A stretch of 64,000 nt of DNA from positions 2,294,001 to 2,358,000 of the forward strand of contig JAVFKD010000002.1 in the NCBI GenBank assembly GCA_036429605.1. Direction: 5' to 3'. Positions 33,501-45,092 of this stretch are shown here, piece by piece; position 1 is the first letter of the stretch, and the number at the start of each line of letters is the position of its first letter. Both the position numbers and the translations under genes were made by a program. The DNA comes from Cladobotryum mycophilum. Taxonomy: Eukaryota; Ascomycota; Sordariomycetes; Hypocreales; Hypocreaceae. Below the pieces are notes generated by a model that did no database searches, had not been told where the DNA came from, and worked only from the letters and a program-made list of their open reading frames with translations.

Positions 33501-34302
33501 GTTAGAATTACGAGAGCATACTGAGACAGGTACTTACAGTACCCAGCAGCAAAGCAAAGTGACACCAAGCCGTCCATCCATTCATTCATCCATCCATCCA
33601 TCATTTGCCCTGCCTGCCTGCCTGCCTGCCGACCTACCTACATACTACCAATTACTACGTGGGTCTTCTTGGGCCTTGAACCTCCTCACTCACGCTTGGG
33701 GGTGTGTGTGGTTTTTCTGTGGCGGCTGCTGAACACACTGCGCCTTTGTGCAGTTTCTGCAGCCCTTTTTGGAGAGGGAGAGAGAGAGAGACGGTCCTTG
33801 TCTGGTCCTGGCTTTGCCCCGCCCCTCCTCCAACTTCCACCATCAGCACCACCTCAAAAGGTCAACCCGTTGGCAGACACCAAGAATGGAGTCGTGACCC
33901 CATGCGCTCTGTCCGTCCACTCGCAGCAACACTAGCCAGGCCCCACCAAAAACTTGGCTCAGCACACACTCTCTCTCTCACACACCACCTCCAACCTTTA
34001 AACTACAAACATCCGTCCCATCCCCCCCCGACGCCCTATCCCACTACCCCAGATTTCCCCAGCTTCATTCATGTGTGTTAAGATCTCGTGCGACGCATAA
34101 TATACGCATACGCAGGACGCAGACGCATATTGACTGCAGATGTTCATCATAGACGACAACGACGACACTGCTTCTCCACTCGATTGCTTCAAGGTCCGCC
34201 TGAACATCTCACGCGAGGTCCCTTCACACTTTGTTCGACCATCAAACTCCCCCCACACAACCACGAAACGCACTCATGCTCGCCGTGCAACAAGCTCCCA
34301 CA
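30560..34302. other. 3.7-kb non-coding region upstream of the bHLH gene
   Basis: No gene was recognised. It is rich in short tandem repeats: GA tract (30869-30886), AAGC units (31440-31480), CTTGACGC-like units (32042-32070), CTGCA units (33221-33240), CCAT/CATT units (33400-33430 and 33570-33600), CCTG units (33609-33630) and GA again (33776-33791). The last kilobase is C/T-rich, as in long fungal 5' leaders. An ATG at 34140 opens a short frame that overlaps the bHLH start. Confidence 0.55.
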
Positions 34303-34409
34303 ATGGGTTCGACGCAGCCCGAGTCAGACCCCTTCCTGCCTTTTGGCTGTACGTCCACTCCATGCCCCGGGAAATCTTGGGACTGAGAATTGACCCATTG
34401 CTTCTCTAG
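34140..34409 (+). promoter_or_regulatory. Possible overlapping upstream ORF
   Basis: ATG 34140 opens a frame out of phase with the bHLH start at 34303 and runs past it. In the spliced mRNA it would stop four codons into exon 2. If it lies in the transcript, it would reduce initiation at 34303. The transcript start is unknown. Confidence 0.3.
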
Positions 34410-35704
34410 ATACGGTTGATCCGAACCAAGAGCCTCTTTTCGATGCCCCAGAACCTGCGCCCGGCGCTCCTCTTCTGAGCGATACAGACAACAAGTTCTT
34501 GAGCTCATTCTTCGAAGATATGACAGCAAACCAGTACAATATGCCTTCTTTCGGAGAAGGTTTGAATTTTAGCGATGTTTGGCTGGACCTGCCACCACAG
34601 TTTATGGGAACTGCCACATCATTCGGACCTCAGTCTACGACATCACTCGGCCCCGAGGTCCCTCAATCTTATCCTGGGGATCTTGAGCTCCAGGGGATGC
34701 TACCAGGGTCGCATTTAATGCCACCACCACCACCACCACCACCTCCGCAACCTTCCGTCTTCCAGCAAAGTCCTTCCGACGATGTTTTGAACGCTGCCGC
34801 CACCTTACTCCAGAATGGTTCGGGGTCTCGTAGTATCACCAAAACCACCGATGCATCTCCTCCGCGACGACCCATCGGCCCTCCTGTTGGTCATCTCAGA
34901 CATCAACCATTGGAGGAATTCAAGGAGGAGAGTCGAAAGGGCATGGGTCAAGAACAGCATGAGAACATGTTCAACGAATGGATGTGGGGCTCCAAGGATC
35001 GACAAGCTTCACGTTCTACGCTTGCAACAGATTACCAATGGGGCTCGGATGCCAGTTTCGGGCATTCACAGGGCTTTAGTTCCGAGATTAACAAGGAAGC
35101 TGCCGAGTCTATGCAGCAGGAGCAACTCAAGTGCCTTGACTGCCTAGAACCCAGCAAGAGCGCTGCGACTACCCGTCCCGGAAGCCCAATCGCCAACGGT
35201 CACGGTGCCTTCTCAATAGCGGGCGGCCGGGACATGCCAGAGCTCGTTCACAAGAGAACCGACGAGGGTGAAGCGCCACCTCGCAAAAGGCGCAAGAGCA
35301 AGAACCAGAGAGAGGCGGTCGATGACGAAGAGGACGATGACTCAACCGCCCCCAAGTCTGCAAGGAGGAGAAAGCCCAAGGCGGAGCGCAATGCATCCAT
35401 GTCCGGATCCCCTAAAGAATCAGGCGGAGCCGCCAAGCGACGTAAATCGACCGCTGCTGGAACCAAGCCGCCTCGGGAGAACCTCTCCGAAGAGCAGAAA
35501 CGTGAGAATCACATTCGCAGTGAGCAAAAGCGTCGCACTCTGATTAAGGAGGGCTTCGATGATCTCTGCGACCTCGTACCAGGCCTCAGGGGTGGCGGTT
35601 TCAGTAAGAGCACAATGCTCGCAATGACTGCAGAGTGGCTAGAAGAGCTTCTCAGGGGCAATAGCATCCTCTCCACGCAGCTCACAAGCATCGAGGCTCG
35701 ATGA
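34303..35704 (+). CDS. bHLH transcription factor
   Basis: Exons are 34303..34348 and 34410..35704, for 446 residues (donor GTACGT). The bHLH domain is at the C-terminus, about residues 370-440. Its basic part is ENHIRSEQKRR, carrying the H-x3-E-x3-R residues that read E-boxes. Helix 1, loop and helix 2 follow (LIKEGFDDLCDLVPGL ... KSTMLAMTAEWLEELL). The N-terminal two thirds are disordered, with a ten-Pro run near 34730 and a basic, nuclear-signal-like stretch PPRKRRKSKNQ. The arrangement resembles Ino4-type fungal regulators, but the target pathway is not shown. ATG 34303 is in good context (CACAATGG); an in-frame ATG at 34276 would add nine residues. Confidence 0.88.
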
Positions 35705-38700
35705 CGCGCATAACCACGCTTACTTTTTAGTTTTACTTGTATATTTTGGCGGCAACTAGGTGTGGAGTCAAGGATTACCATATCACCGGGATGCATCGCA
35801 CGGCGTTTTTATGCGCATCTCAAAAAAGGTTGGCCTGGGCGGTATGTTGTTTCGGAATTTCTTGGGACCACGGGTATATAATTTACTTGTAATAGGTCAT
35901 GGGTATTGTTTTGGGATCAGGGCTAGAGTGCAAAGCTCTATAGCCTACATGGAGTAGCCGAGGAGTCTTTATGGTACCATGAATGTCTAAACGACGTCTT
36001 GATGTGAAATGCTTGGATATATCAGTATGGGAATAAAATATACACACTTTTTATGCTATCAAGTTCAAGACTTGCCTCTTTGGCCATTATACATTTCGGT
36101 ATATGTTATTACGACATGGAAGAAGATGACCTTTCCTTTCCCTGCCTGATTCTCCGTTGGACATGAGCATGGAGATGCTTTCGTAGCACATGCCACTTTG
36201 ATATTAGTGTCAACATGACAGGTGGGGTGCCTATATGAAGCCAGGTCTACCTTATAATACTACTTTACTGCCTACAGATGAGAACAGCCTGACATGTCGG
36301 GGTACGCATTAGCTACAACCCTAGGATATTTTTTAATGTGTAAGTTTAGGAATAGGCTAGCAATCTGACTCGAGGAGCCACGATTTGGGTCCGATGCGGC
36401 TGATGAGGCTGTGATTGGACGTTATCGTGACGGAAGCTGACAGTTCCGCCGAAATGGCCTATTTTGAGATGATTTGCCCAGGTATATAGCCTTGACGGGG
36501 TGACTATTGGCGAGTATGATCCGATTGTCACTTTCTTAGCCGAAGCTTGTTGAGATGAGTGCCTGAGGGAGTGGACAGGAAGCATTCGAAGCAGCTGGGT
36601 TACAAAGCAAAGCTCGAAGGAAAGGAAAGGAAAGGGGTTGAAGGGACGTGGCGAAGCAATGATGGCAGCCACATTTCATCATGATGAAGTCGGGTAATAC
36701 GATTTGAGACGAATATGTTCCTTGACGCTAGATGGTGGAATTATCCGCTGTAACTTTACTACCCATGTTGTAACGGTTAATCTATCTATGATACGTGCAG
36801 TGTAAGCCACTGTAGATGAGGCAACATTATGCCTACGAGTCTAGAAGCAGACGTTACTTTTGCCCCCAAATTAGGAACTGTCTAATATTCAGATTCCTAC
36901 GCTGTGATTTTTTTCCCTACATTATTGAAACGGTGCATGTACTTGCTCCATCATCCCATCGTAGATGACGAAGATCAGGAGGACGCCAAGGACCTGGGGG
37001 ACCAGCTGCGATGCGACCACGAGGCAAATGAACTCGTGGCATGTCCCAGCTTTTCGAGGTAGTGACAATATCCTCTTGCTTCCGTTGCTCCTAGCGTGTT
37101 TTGTGTGTTATGAGTCACTGCGCCTCCCATCTTTCCCATTTCCCAAGTACTACGGCAAAAGAGACTGACAGCTTCTTCACAAAAAAAGCTGCCCAAACAA
37201 AAATATCAGCCTAAATTATTGAGCTGGCCAATTCTTTTCACATGTGATTGTTCTTGTTTTGTCTCGCTGTGTGATCATGCACCACACACACACATGCGGA
37301 ACTAGTCTAGCTATACCTAAGCCAGAGCCAAGACTACCACACAAAAACACAACCAAACCCTTTTCTTGTGACCCAGCATGACGGAACGGGCCGGGAACTA
37401 AAGAAAGAAAGAAAAGGGAATAGAAAACTTGTTTTATGTCGTAGAAAAAGACACGTGTGAATTGGGGATAGGAATGTTTTTTTTGAGACTTTTGACGTGT
37501 GATTCTCTTTTTGGAGGATGCAGTAGTTGGGTTACAATACATTGATTGATGATGCAGAATGAGGTGAGTGAGTAGTATCTAGCTTCGTCATGGAATGGAG
37601 ACGTTTAGAAACAAAAAACTTGATTATAATTTCCGGTTAAAAGTCCGTGGACAACGGTGAAGATCCAAAACCCTCCTCATCGGAATAACTTTCTCAGGGA
37701 GTTTTTTTTTACAAAGTAAAAACATCTTGAAGCAAGTTGGGATAAGCCGGACAAGGGTTTATACGAGATAAAGATCCGGTATAAAAATTGTGGTCTGTCT
37801 GTAGAAGCTCGGCGTCCCCCCTTGGACCAACGCAACAACATCATCAAGGTGAGCTCAATAAGCAGAGGAAGTTGCTCCGTCTATCCGATCCGATTTCTTC
37901 CCCGACTTCTGGGGTCTGGGGGGAGACACTGGCGTCATTTCTCATAGCTCCATCCCGGAATCCACCCGTTCGGTTCACCAGACCAGAGCTATACCTCGCT
38001 TTAACAGAGTTGCCTCGGCACACGATCTCAGACAGACAGGGGAGTTAGGAGGAGGGGGAAAGGGTTAGCAAGCTGCAAGGGGAGAAGCACTCATGCAGTC
38101 TATATTGACTTACCTAGTAGTAGTATGTAGATAGGGCATGACGTTTCCCGGGGGGGAGGAACATGGAGAGGGTGGTAGTACTAAGATGTGGAGAGGTGTG
38201 GGCGTCTGGTGTTGTATCCAATTCCATGTGGGAAAAGGCATTGGACATGAAGCTCTTATTACCGGATCCTCTTGACCGGATATCTAGGTCCTTTAGCCGA
38301 CTATACCTTGAAACTTCATATTTTTTCATGCTCTTTCATTATCCAAAATTATTTCTCTGTCAGATATTTAGTTATTCATATTTGCTAGCTACGCTACTAG
38401 GTGGCTTCCTTTATGCAAGGCTCGAGTAGGTGTTGCCGCAAAGATATCTGCATGGTATAGGGTGGGCGGGTGATGGTGAACCAAGAGATAACTTTGGAAG
38501 CATTATTACTACCCTATATCAAATAACCAACTTTTCATCTTCACCTCAAATCATAGGCGGCATGTAATCTACATTCCCGAGTACATTTTTTTTAATGAAG
38601 CAATTGAAAGTACCGAAATAATTTTCCTTGGGCTTTTCTCATCGTTATGTACTTGATGAATCAAGAGGCTGCAAGAGCCTTGGACCTGAACGGAAGTGTA

Positions 38701-39862
38701 CAAAGGATCATCTCCTCACAGCCACAACAGGATCCCAACCATCCATTTATTGAGCCGAAAACCAGCAATTTCCCAAAAACAATGACCACCGTTCCTTTCC
38801 AGCGTTGGGACTTGGAAGTTAAGCCGCACAAAAAAGGGTTGGCATATAAATCCCGCCAGCGCAATCCAAGATTGTTCGTATTAACAGATGATATCAGAAT
38901 GAGCCATCCCATATCTCACAGAGTCAACATGGTAACGTTGTTTCTTTCTTTCATGAATAACACCACTTTCTGGGAGTCTGTGTGCACGACTTACAGAGGC
39001 ATGGCAATTACAAACCAAAATGTCCCACGATTTGGAACCTCTCGGCTCTCTCCATCGCGTTGACTGGTGGATGTAAATGTTGTATCGAGACCCTAGGACT
39101 ACCGATATCTCTCTACTAAAGACTCGAGAATGATCAGATTGACAGAGGGTAGACTTTGAAATCTGAACAGTAGACCAAACTGAGCCACACAATCATCATC
39201 AGCATCAATATCAGCAGCCGTAAACTTCTCTGACCTTGCATCAGTTCAGGTGTTTTACATCTTGATGAATCTGAACAAACACAACCCATCAAATAAAGAC
39301 GTCCTCGGGCTATTTAATTCGAGAAATTGTATAACTTAAATCCAACACCGTCATCTCCCCACTGAAAAGCCCATCTTTTTCAACGTCTTACCATGTATAA
39401 AGCTCGCTGCTGCACTGCTTCACAAGCCAACCCCCAATGTATCGCCTTCCTTCATAACTTTCTTAGACACTCCCTCTGGCTTAGAATGGATCCCCAACGC
39501 TTCTCATGCAGGCATCTATCTCTCAGGGCCCAAACATACTGGTTCTTCTACGCAACTATTTCTCAGAGATTCATCGCATAGGGTCAGCAAAAAGGTAAAG
39601 TGGATAGTAACGGTAGCTTAGGTCAACTACTCCTGCATAAGGTGTCATGGTATTTGTTATCCAATCTCTGGTACATACTTCATACACTACAGAATGGCAC
39701 GTAGTTGTAGAACAAACCAATAGCTGTGCTCTCGAAAATCTTTCTACGCCAAATAATTGTTATGGTACAGGACGATATCTAGCCACATCTGCACCTGTTT
39801 TGTAATCGCACATGAAATTTCCCAAACGCCAGCCATTCCACCACATCAAACATTGCTCTCCT
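35705..39862. other. 4.2-kb intergenic region, no gene seen
   Basis: It covers the 3' flanks of the bHLH gene and RVB2. Several open frames of 60-138 codons exist, the longest ATG-started one at 38647..39063, but none shows a family motif or clean splicing. A short GGAAA repeat is at 36614-36632. A non-coding RNA cannot be excluded by eye. Confidence 0.5.
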
Positions 39863-41431
39863 TTAGCTCAAATCCATCTTCTCCGCACTTACGGGGGCTG
39901 CACCGCTCGTTCCCACTGACAGATCCACGCCGCCGTCATTGCCAATCAGTCGCTTCTCCGACTTGGTTACAAAGTCGATGCTTCGGGCGGGATCGTAGAA
40001 CAACTGGAAGCACCGCTTCACATCGTCAATGCTAACCTGCTTAGCTTTCCTCTTGGCCGAGACGAGTTGTGATGTGCTAATAATGTTGCTGGCGTAGCGG
40101 AGACCAGCCTCGTGGCCAATTTTGGTGAGAAGTGCCAGGGCATCTGGTGATACGTCGATTTCCTCTTCCTGAGCTCGGATAGAAAGAATCTGCTTGATCT
40201 CATCAGAAGAGTAGGAGTGTGTGTTGATAATGACGACACGGTCAAGGAAATCGAGAGGAAGACCGTGAGGGCTGCGGTAGTCAGTGCCTCGGACACGGGA
40301 GAGTCCCCTGTTGCTGGCCATGATGACTACGGGAGCCAAATCATCTTCGAGAGCACGGTTAATATACGAGAAGCATTCAATGTCGAGCATGTGCACTTCG
40401 TCGATGAAAAGAACACCGGGAACAATCTCAGCCTTGCCTTCTTCCTTCCACTCTCCGACCTTGGTGTTGATCTGATCTCGAATTTCGCTGCGAATCTCGC
40501 CCGTGTCGCCGGAAAAGAGGGCCAGGAAACCTTGCGTCCTTGAGTTGATGACATCAATCTCGTGCAGTGTGACTGTGTGGACCACCTCCTTGCGCTTTTG
40601 CAGCTCTCCATCTGGGCACTGCAAGAATTTGGTGTCAACACCCATAGCATCGTAGTCGCGTGATCGAGCATAGGACCGGCCAAGCTTGGTGATCTTTCCA
40701 GAAGACTTGTCTATCGAAATGATATCGCCGGCCATGACGCGTTCCTTGGTCATGGCGTCAATCATCTTGGCACCCATATCGTAGACAGCCTCCATATCCG
40801 TAGTCTTGATGGTCAATTTTCCCTGCTTGGCGGTGCCAGTAACGCTTCGATCGACCTGGATCTCAACGACTTCTCCCTCCATGATTTCACTCTCTTCCTT
40901 TATACGAACGCCGATCGACTTTCGGAAAGCCTGTGTCAAGGCCTCGGTCTTGGACATCTCGAGGGAGAAAATTTCAGAGGACGCTAGCGAGGTGAAGGGG
41001 ACGTCTGCGCCCAGTGACTGCGACATGCCCATGGCAATGGCAGTCTTTCCGGTGCTACAAGAGAACAGATGTCTTGTGAGCGCGTCTTTCATGGCTATGG
41101 AGGGACATGATTGCAAATTTGTTGCTATGCTTACCTAGGAGGTCCAGCAACCAAAACGGCACGGCCAGCAATCTTGCCATCCTTGATCATCTGCAAAATA
41201 ACAGCAGCAGCTTTGCGTGCCTTTTCCTGCCCGACAAGACCCTGCGACGAAGCTCTGGGTTCAAGACTGGTAGCATCGACGCCCAAGCCGCGAATATGGG
41301 AGTGAGCCGCGATGAGGTTCAGACCGCGAAGGTCCTTGGCGTCGGACACGGTAACTAGAGGCTACATGGATGCAATTAGTACGCCAATGCATGTCGCATT
41401 AGATGGGAGATGAAGAACGCACCGCAGCCAT
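39863..41431 (-). CDS. RVB2: RuvB-like AAA+ ATPase 2
   Basis: Rvb2 with Rvb1 forms the hexameric ATPase core of INO80, SWR1, TIP60-type and R2TP complexes. Exons are 41423..41431 (only ATG GCT GCG), 41135..41361 and 39863..41054, for 475 residues. The Walker A loop GPPSTGKT spans the exon 2/3 border. Walker B is LFIDEVHML, sensor 1 is VIMASNRG, and the arginine-finger region is near GLPLDFLDR. The OB-fold insertion domain lies between (GEVVEIQVDRSVTG). The C-terminal helical part is RYASNIISTSQLVSAKR. Length is standard. The nine-base first exon is supported by the GTGCGT donor and TGTAG acceptor, giving MAAPLVTVSDAKDLRG. Confidence 0.96.
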
Positions 41432-42982
41432 GTTGCGTAATGTATGGGTGCACGTAAGGCAGCTTTCGCGATGTCAATGTCAAATTGCGAAGGAAGCGAT
41501 GCAAAGTACAGGCACGGGACGAATCTGTTTGGCTAGAGCTTTCCCTGGCGTGCGTTGCGTTGCGTTGCGTTCCAAGGCAAGGCGAAGAAAATTTATGGGT
41601 CTTTTACAGACGCGCGGTTGGCGCTTAGGTACAAGATAGAATGTACCTTATCTACAAGTATGAGTAAGGTAGGTACTAAGGTGGCGCACGGTTGCAACGC
41701 GGGGCTATAAACTTGCAAACCTGTCTGTGGTTCCCTAGCGCCCGATGAGGGATCGACGTTTGCTTCCTCCTTCCCCATGATAGGGGCTTGAAGGAAGGGG
41801 AGGAAAGAGGGAAGCAAACATGGTGACAAGGTGAGAAGGAGAGACGTCGGAGAGAGAGTTGCCTATTGATAGGAACAGAATTAAGGGAAAGTCCGAACGG
41901 CAAGAGAGGCCAACGGAAGCGACTCTGGACTTACTTCCATCACGATGTACTTGTCATGTATCCACCGGCCAACGATGTCATTCTTCCCCATCCTTGGTTG
42001 GGCCGAAATAGCTACCTGTTGGCTGTTGTTTGCTAGTTTGGAGCCCTAGTGATGCAAATGAATGCACACCGCTGGATGGTCTGAAGAATAGTGTGGAAGG
42101 CATCGATAAAGTTCTCCAACATCTCTATACATACCCCTCGTAAGATACCAGGTGTGTACTTGCGACAGGTATGTTCCTTGAGTCGCACAACGTCCGCAAA
42201 CGGACTGTTTTGAACAAAGGAATGGGCGTAGGTGGCGGTTGGCCAACGCTCCTGTGACTTTGTTTGTGTTCTGATATAAAGCAAAGTAAAAATAAAATAA
42301 ACGTTTGCTTTGTTTTACCTATAATTTCAGGCCCCCCAGGCCCATGTAAGCCTAGCCTTGTTTCTTTTCGCTTGCGCGGAGATCACTTCGCTCACGCTCC
42401 CCACTTGACTCATTAAATTCCCGGACACCGGGCTCTGATTGGTCACACAGTCCCCACAACCTGTCTTAGCGTGCGCGCGCGCCTGGCAACTTCTCAAAAT
42501 TTCCAAACGCATGCAGCAGCCCAGTCGCAGCTTCTTGCAGGCAAAAGGTGTGCGTGGGCATCCATCCATCCATCTTTTTTTCTTTTGTTTGTTTGCGCAT
42601 TGAACATACATAATACTTGTAGTAAACCAACAAACTGCTCACGCTTTCTGTGCTGTGCCCCATCTTTTCCATGAGACACGTGCGTGCAGGTACATATTTT
42701 TGGTTCATCCCGGTGGCCATATGCTCAACGACGCACCACTCCTTAATGCTGCTGTTGTTTTGCACACCATCCCCCCTACATCTGCTCCTGCCTACATAAA
42801 AGAATCTTTGGTGCCCACTACTGCCAACAGGGCTCCCCGCTCTAGCATTGGCATTTCATGTAAAGTCTGCCCAACGCAGCTTCGAGTGTCTGGCGCTTTG
42901 ACTTTATACATTACCTGCCTGGCGATTACTTTATCATTGCCATTGACACTATCTTCGCCTATTTTCCCTCGTCGCCGCTGCC
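41432..42982. promoter_or_regulatory. 1.55-kb divergent intergenic region
   Basis: It lies between RVB2 (minus) and the coiled-coil gene (plus). GCGTT units repeat at 41551-41571, close to the RVB2 start. CATC units are at 42560-42573. No gene was seen. Confidence 0.45.
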
Positions 42983-45092
42983 ATGGTGTACGACTCCAGA
43001 CGATACGATAGCGATCGCCATCGCGACGATCGCGATTATAGAGATCGAGACCGAGACCGAGACCGAGACCGGGATCGAGATTCCGGGCGCGATAAACAAC
43101 GGAGAAGGGACTCAAGTTGGGACGATGACCGGCGACGTAGCTCAGATTACAGAGCTCCAGAGCGATCTCGAACCTGGGACCATCCAAGGGACCACGGCTC
43201 TAGTTCAATCCGTGGGCGGAATGAAGGACCCGAGATGGCTTCTAGTCCCGCGACTTCGACATCGACCCCGAATGAATCCTCCTTGGATCGCTGTGAGCTT
43301 CATCGGAAATCTACAGATAGAGCAGGCTGTTAACAAATTTACAGTAGCCCCTAAACCGATACTTAATATTCCTTCAGCTACGAAAGCCACCACTGCTCCT
43401 TCGCCAGCAACTACGGTATCGCCAGCAACTATACAGTGGATCATAGATCTCGTGAGCGACAGAGTGTTCTGGTATTTGTTAAGAGACAGGGCCGAGAAAC
43501 ATCGCAAAAAGGCAAACCAGGCATTCGATAAATGTCGTTCCACTCCTGGCGACTTTGGCAGCGCCTTTGAATTCTTGACGAACCAAAAGAAATCTGCCGA
43601 TGAAGAGAGCATCAAGATTGAGAACCGCGTTGGAGAAGCAGACGAAAAGTTGAAATCCGCAATACTTCCTCTATTACAGAACGGTGCTCAGATCACGCTT
43701 GACACCGGGAAAAAGCTGCCAAGTGGCGGTTTCATTGACCAAGCGGATTTGGATGCCAAGCTTTTGATCATGGAAGAGTCTCTTAAGAAATCTTTTTCCG
43801 AGCAGACGCAGAAAATGCAGCAAGACATGGCATCAAAGTCAAAAGAGTATGAATCGCATGTATCCGAACTCAAGACATTACTGGAGAAGGAGTCTAAAAA
43901 GTCGACTGCGCTCGAGGGACGGCTGAAACGTCTAGCGCACGAGGTCGAAGGGCTGCTTAATGCTAAACCTGAAATACCTGAAGCATGCGCATTAGCGCAA
44001 ACCAATGCTGCCACCCTTGTTGGCCTCAGGGCATTCACACAAGCGCAAGATAACAAAATCACCAATCTTGCTTCGCAACTGGAGCAGTTGGGCGAAAAAG
44101 CAACGAGCCTTGAGACGCTTGCAAGCAAAACAAATGATCTCAATCTGGCAATCTACGAACAGAAAGAGAACCAGAAAACACTAAACAACAGATGTGCATC
44201 GCTCGAGTCCAACATGTCGAGACTTCCTCTGGGTAGCTTGGAGAACTTACCTGCGGAATTACTAAGCTTGAAGAAAGAGGTCCAAGGCGGCCTAGACAAC
44301 ATACCCAAAGAATTTGTCAATTTGAGAAGGCAGATGGAGGCAACAAAGTTGGAGACAGCAGCACAGTTACAGGCTGCAAAGTTGGAAACAGAGGCTCGGA
44401 TACAGGCGGCAAAGATTCGGGTAGACAAGGTGGAGGCAGCGCGAGTGCAAGCAGAACAACAAGCGCAATCGGCTAGATCGAGCCCTAACCCATCTTCCTT
44501 ATCAGATGAGAGAATCCTGCAGATGATTAAGGCACAAACAGACAAGTCTGAACAAAAGGCTAAGGAATCGGCGCAGCAAGTAACGCAGCAAATAGTGCAA
44601 AAACTAGGGCCATTCATTGATGAAGAAAGAAAGGCAAGGAGGGCCTTGGAAAAGGAGGTCGGGGAGAAAATACTGGTCTTGCAAACCAACGTGGATTCAC
44701 TCAAAACAGAGCAGGCGAAAATTGTTGAGGAGCAACGGATCAGAAATCTCAAGTGTACAGACGACTCGACACAATATAGTCAGAGAATCATGTCAACCGA
44801 TACCCGCCTGGACATTCTGACTCACGAAAGCAAAAGCCGCTTCGACACCGTTGACCATCAGCTAATAAACCTTGGGATGTGGCAATCCAATTTCGACACA
44901 AGGCCGTTGTACAAGGATATTGTCAATCACATCAACGCTACGTTACCTGAGGGTATGGCGAAATCAATTAAGGTGTTGATGACCCGGGTGGACAGCGTTG
45001 AAACTCGTGTTCAAGCATACGAAGAAGGGGCATCGGTGAAAAGGCGAAAACTTCAGAATGGTGGTACGGCGGTAGTTAACGGCTACCATTAA
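42983..45092 (+). CDS. RD-repeat, long coiled-coil protein
   Basis: Exons are 42983..43292 and 43345..45092, for 685 residues. The 52-nt intron (donor GTGAGC, branch TTAAC, acceptor TTACAG) is needed to join two frames. Residues 20-40 are an Arg-Asp dipeptide run (DNA units GACCGA), as in splicing-related RD proteins. A basic and Ser/Thr-rich stretch follows, with ATTVSPAT. From about residue 150 to the end the protein is mostly heptad-like coiled coil, including QLQAAKLETEARIQAAKIR and EKATSLETLASKTNDLN. A lysine/arginine motif VKRRKLQNG near the end may be a nuclear signal. I do not recognise a family; a myosin-tail-like match would only reflect the coiled coil. Confidence 0.75.

Noticed and set aside
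38647..39063. 138-codon ATG-started frame in the 4.2-kb gap
   Set aside because: The composition is not protein-like and no motif or splice partner was found.
43205..43615. 136-codon minus-strand frame opposite the coiled-coil gene
   Set aside because: Shadow of the plus-strand gene, whose splicing and coiled coil are better supported.
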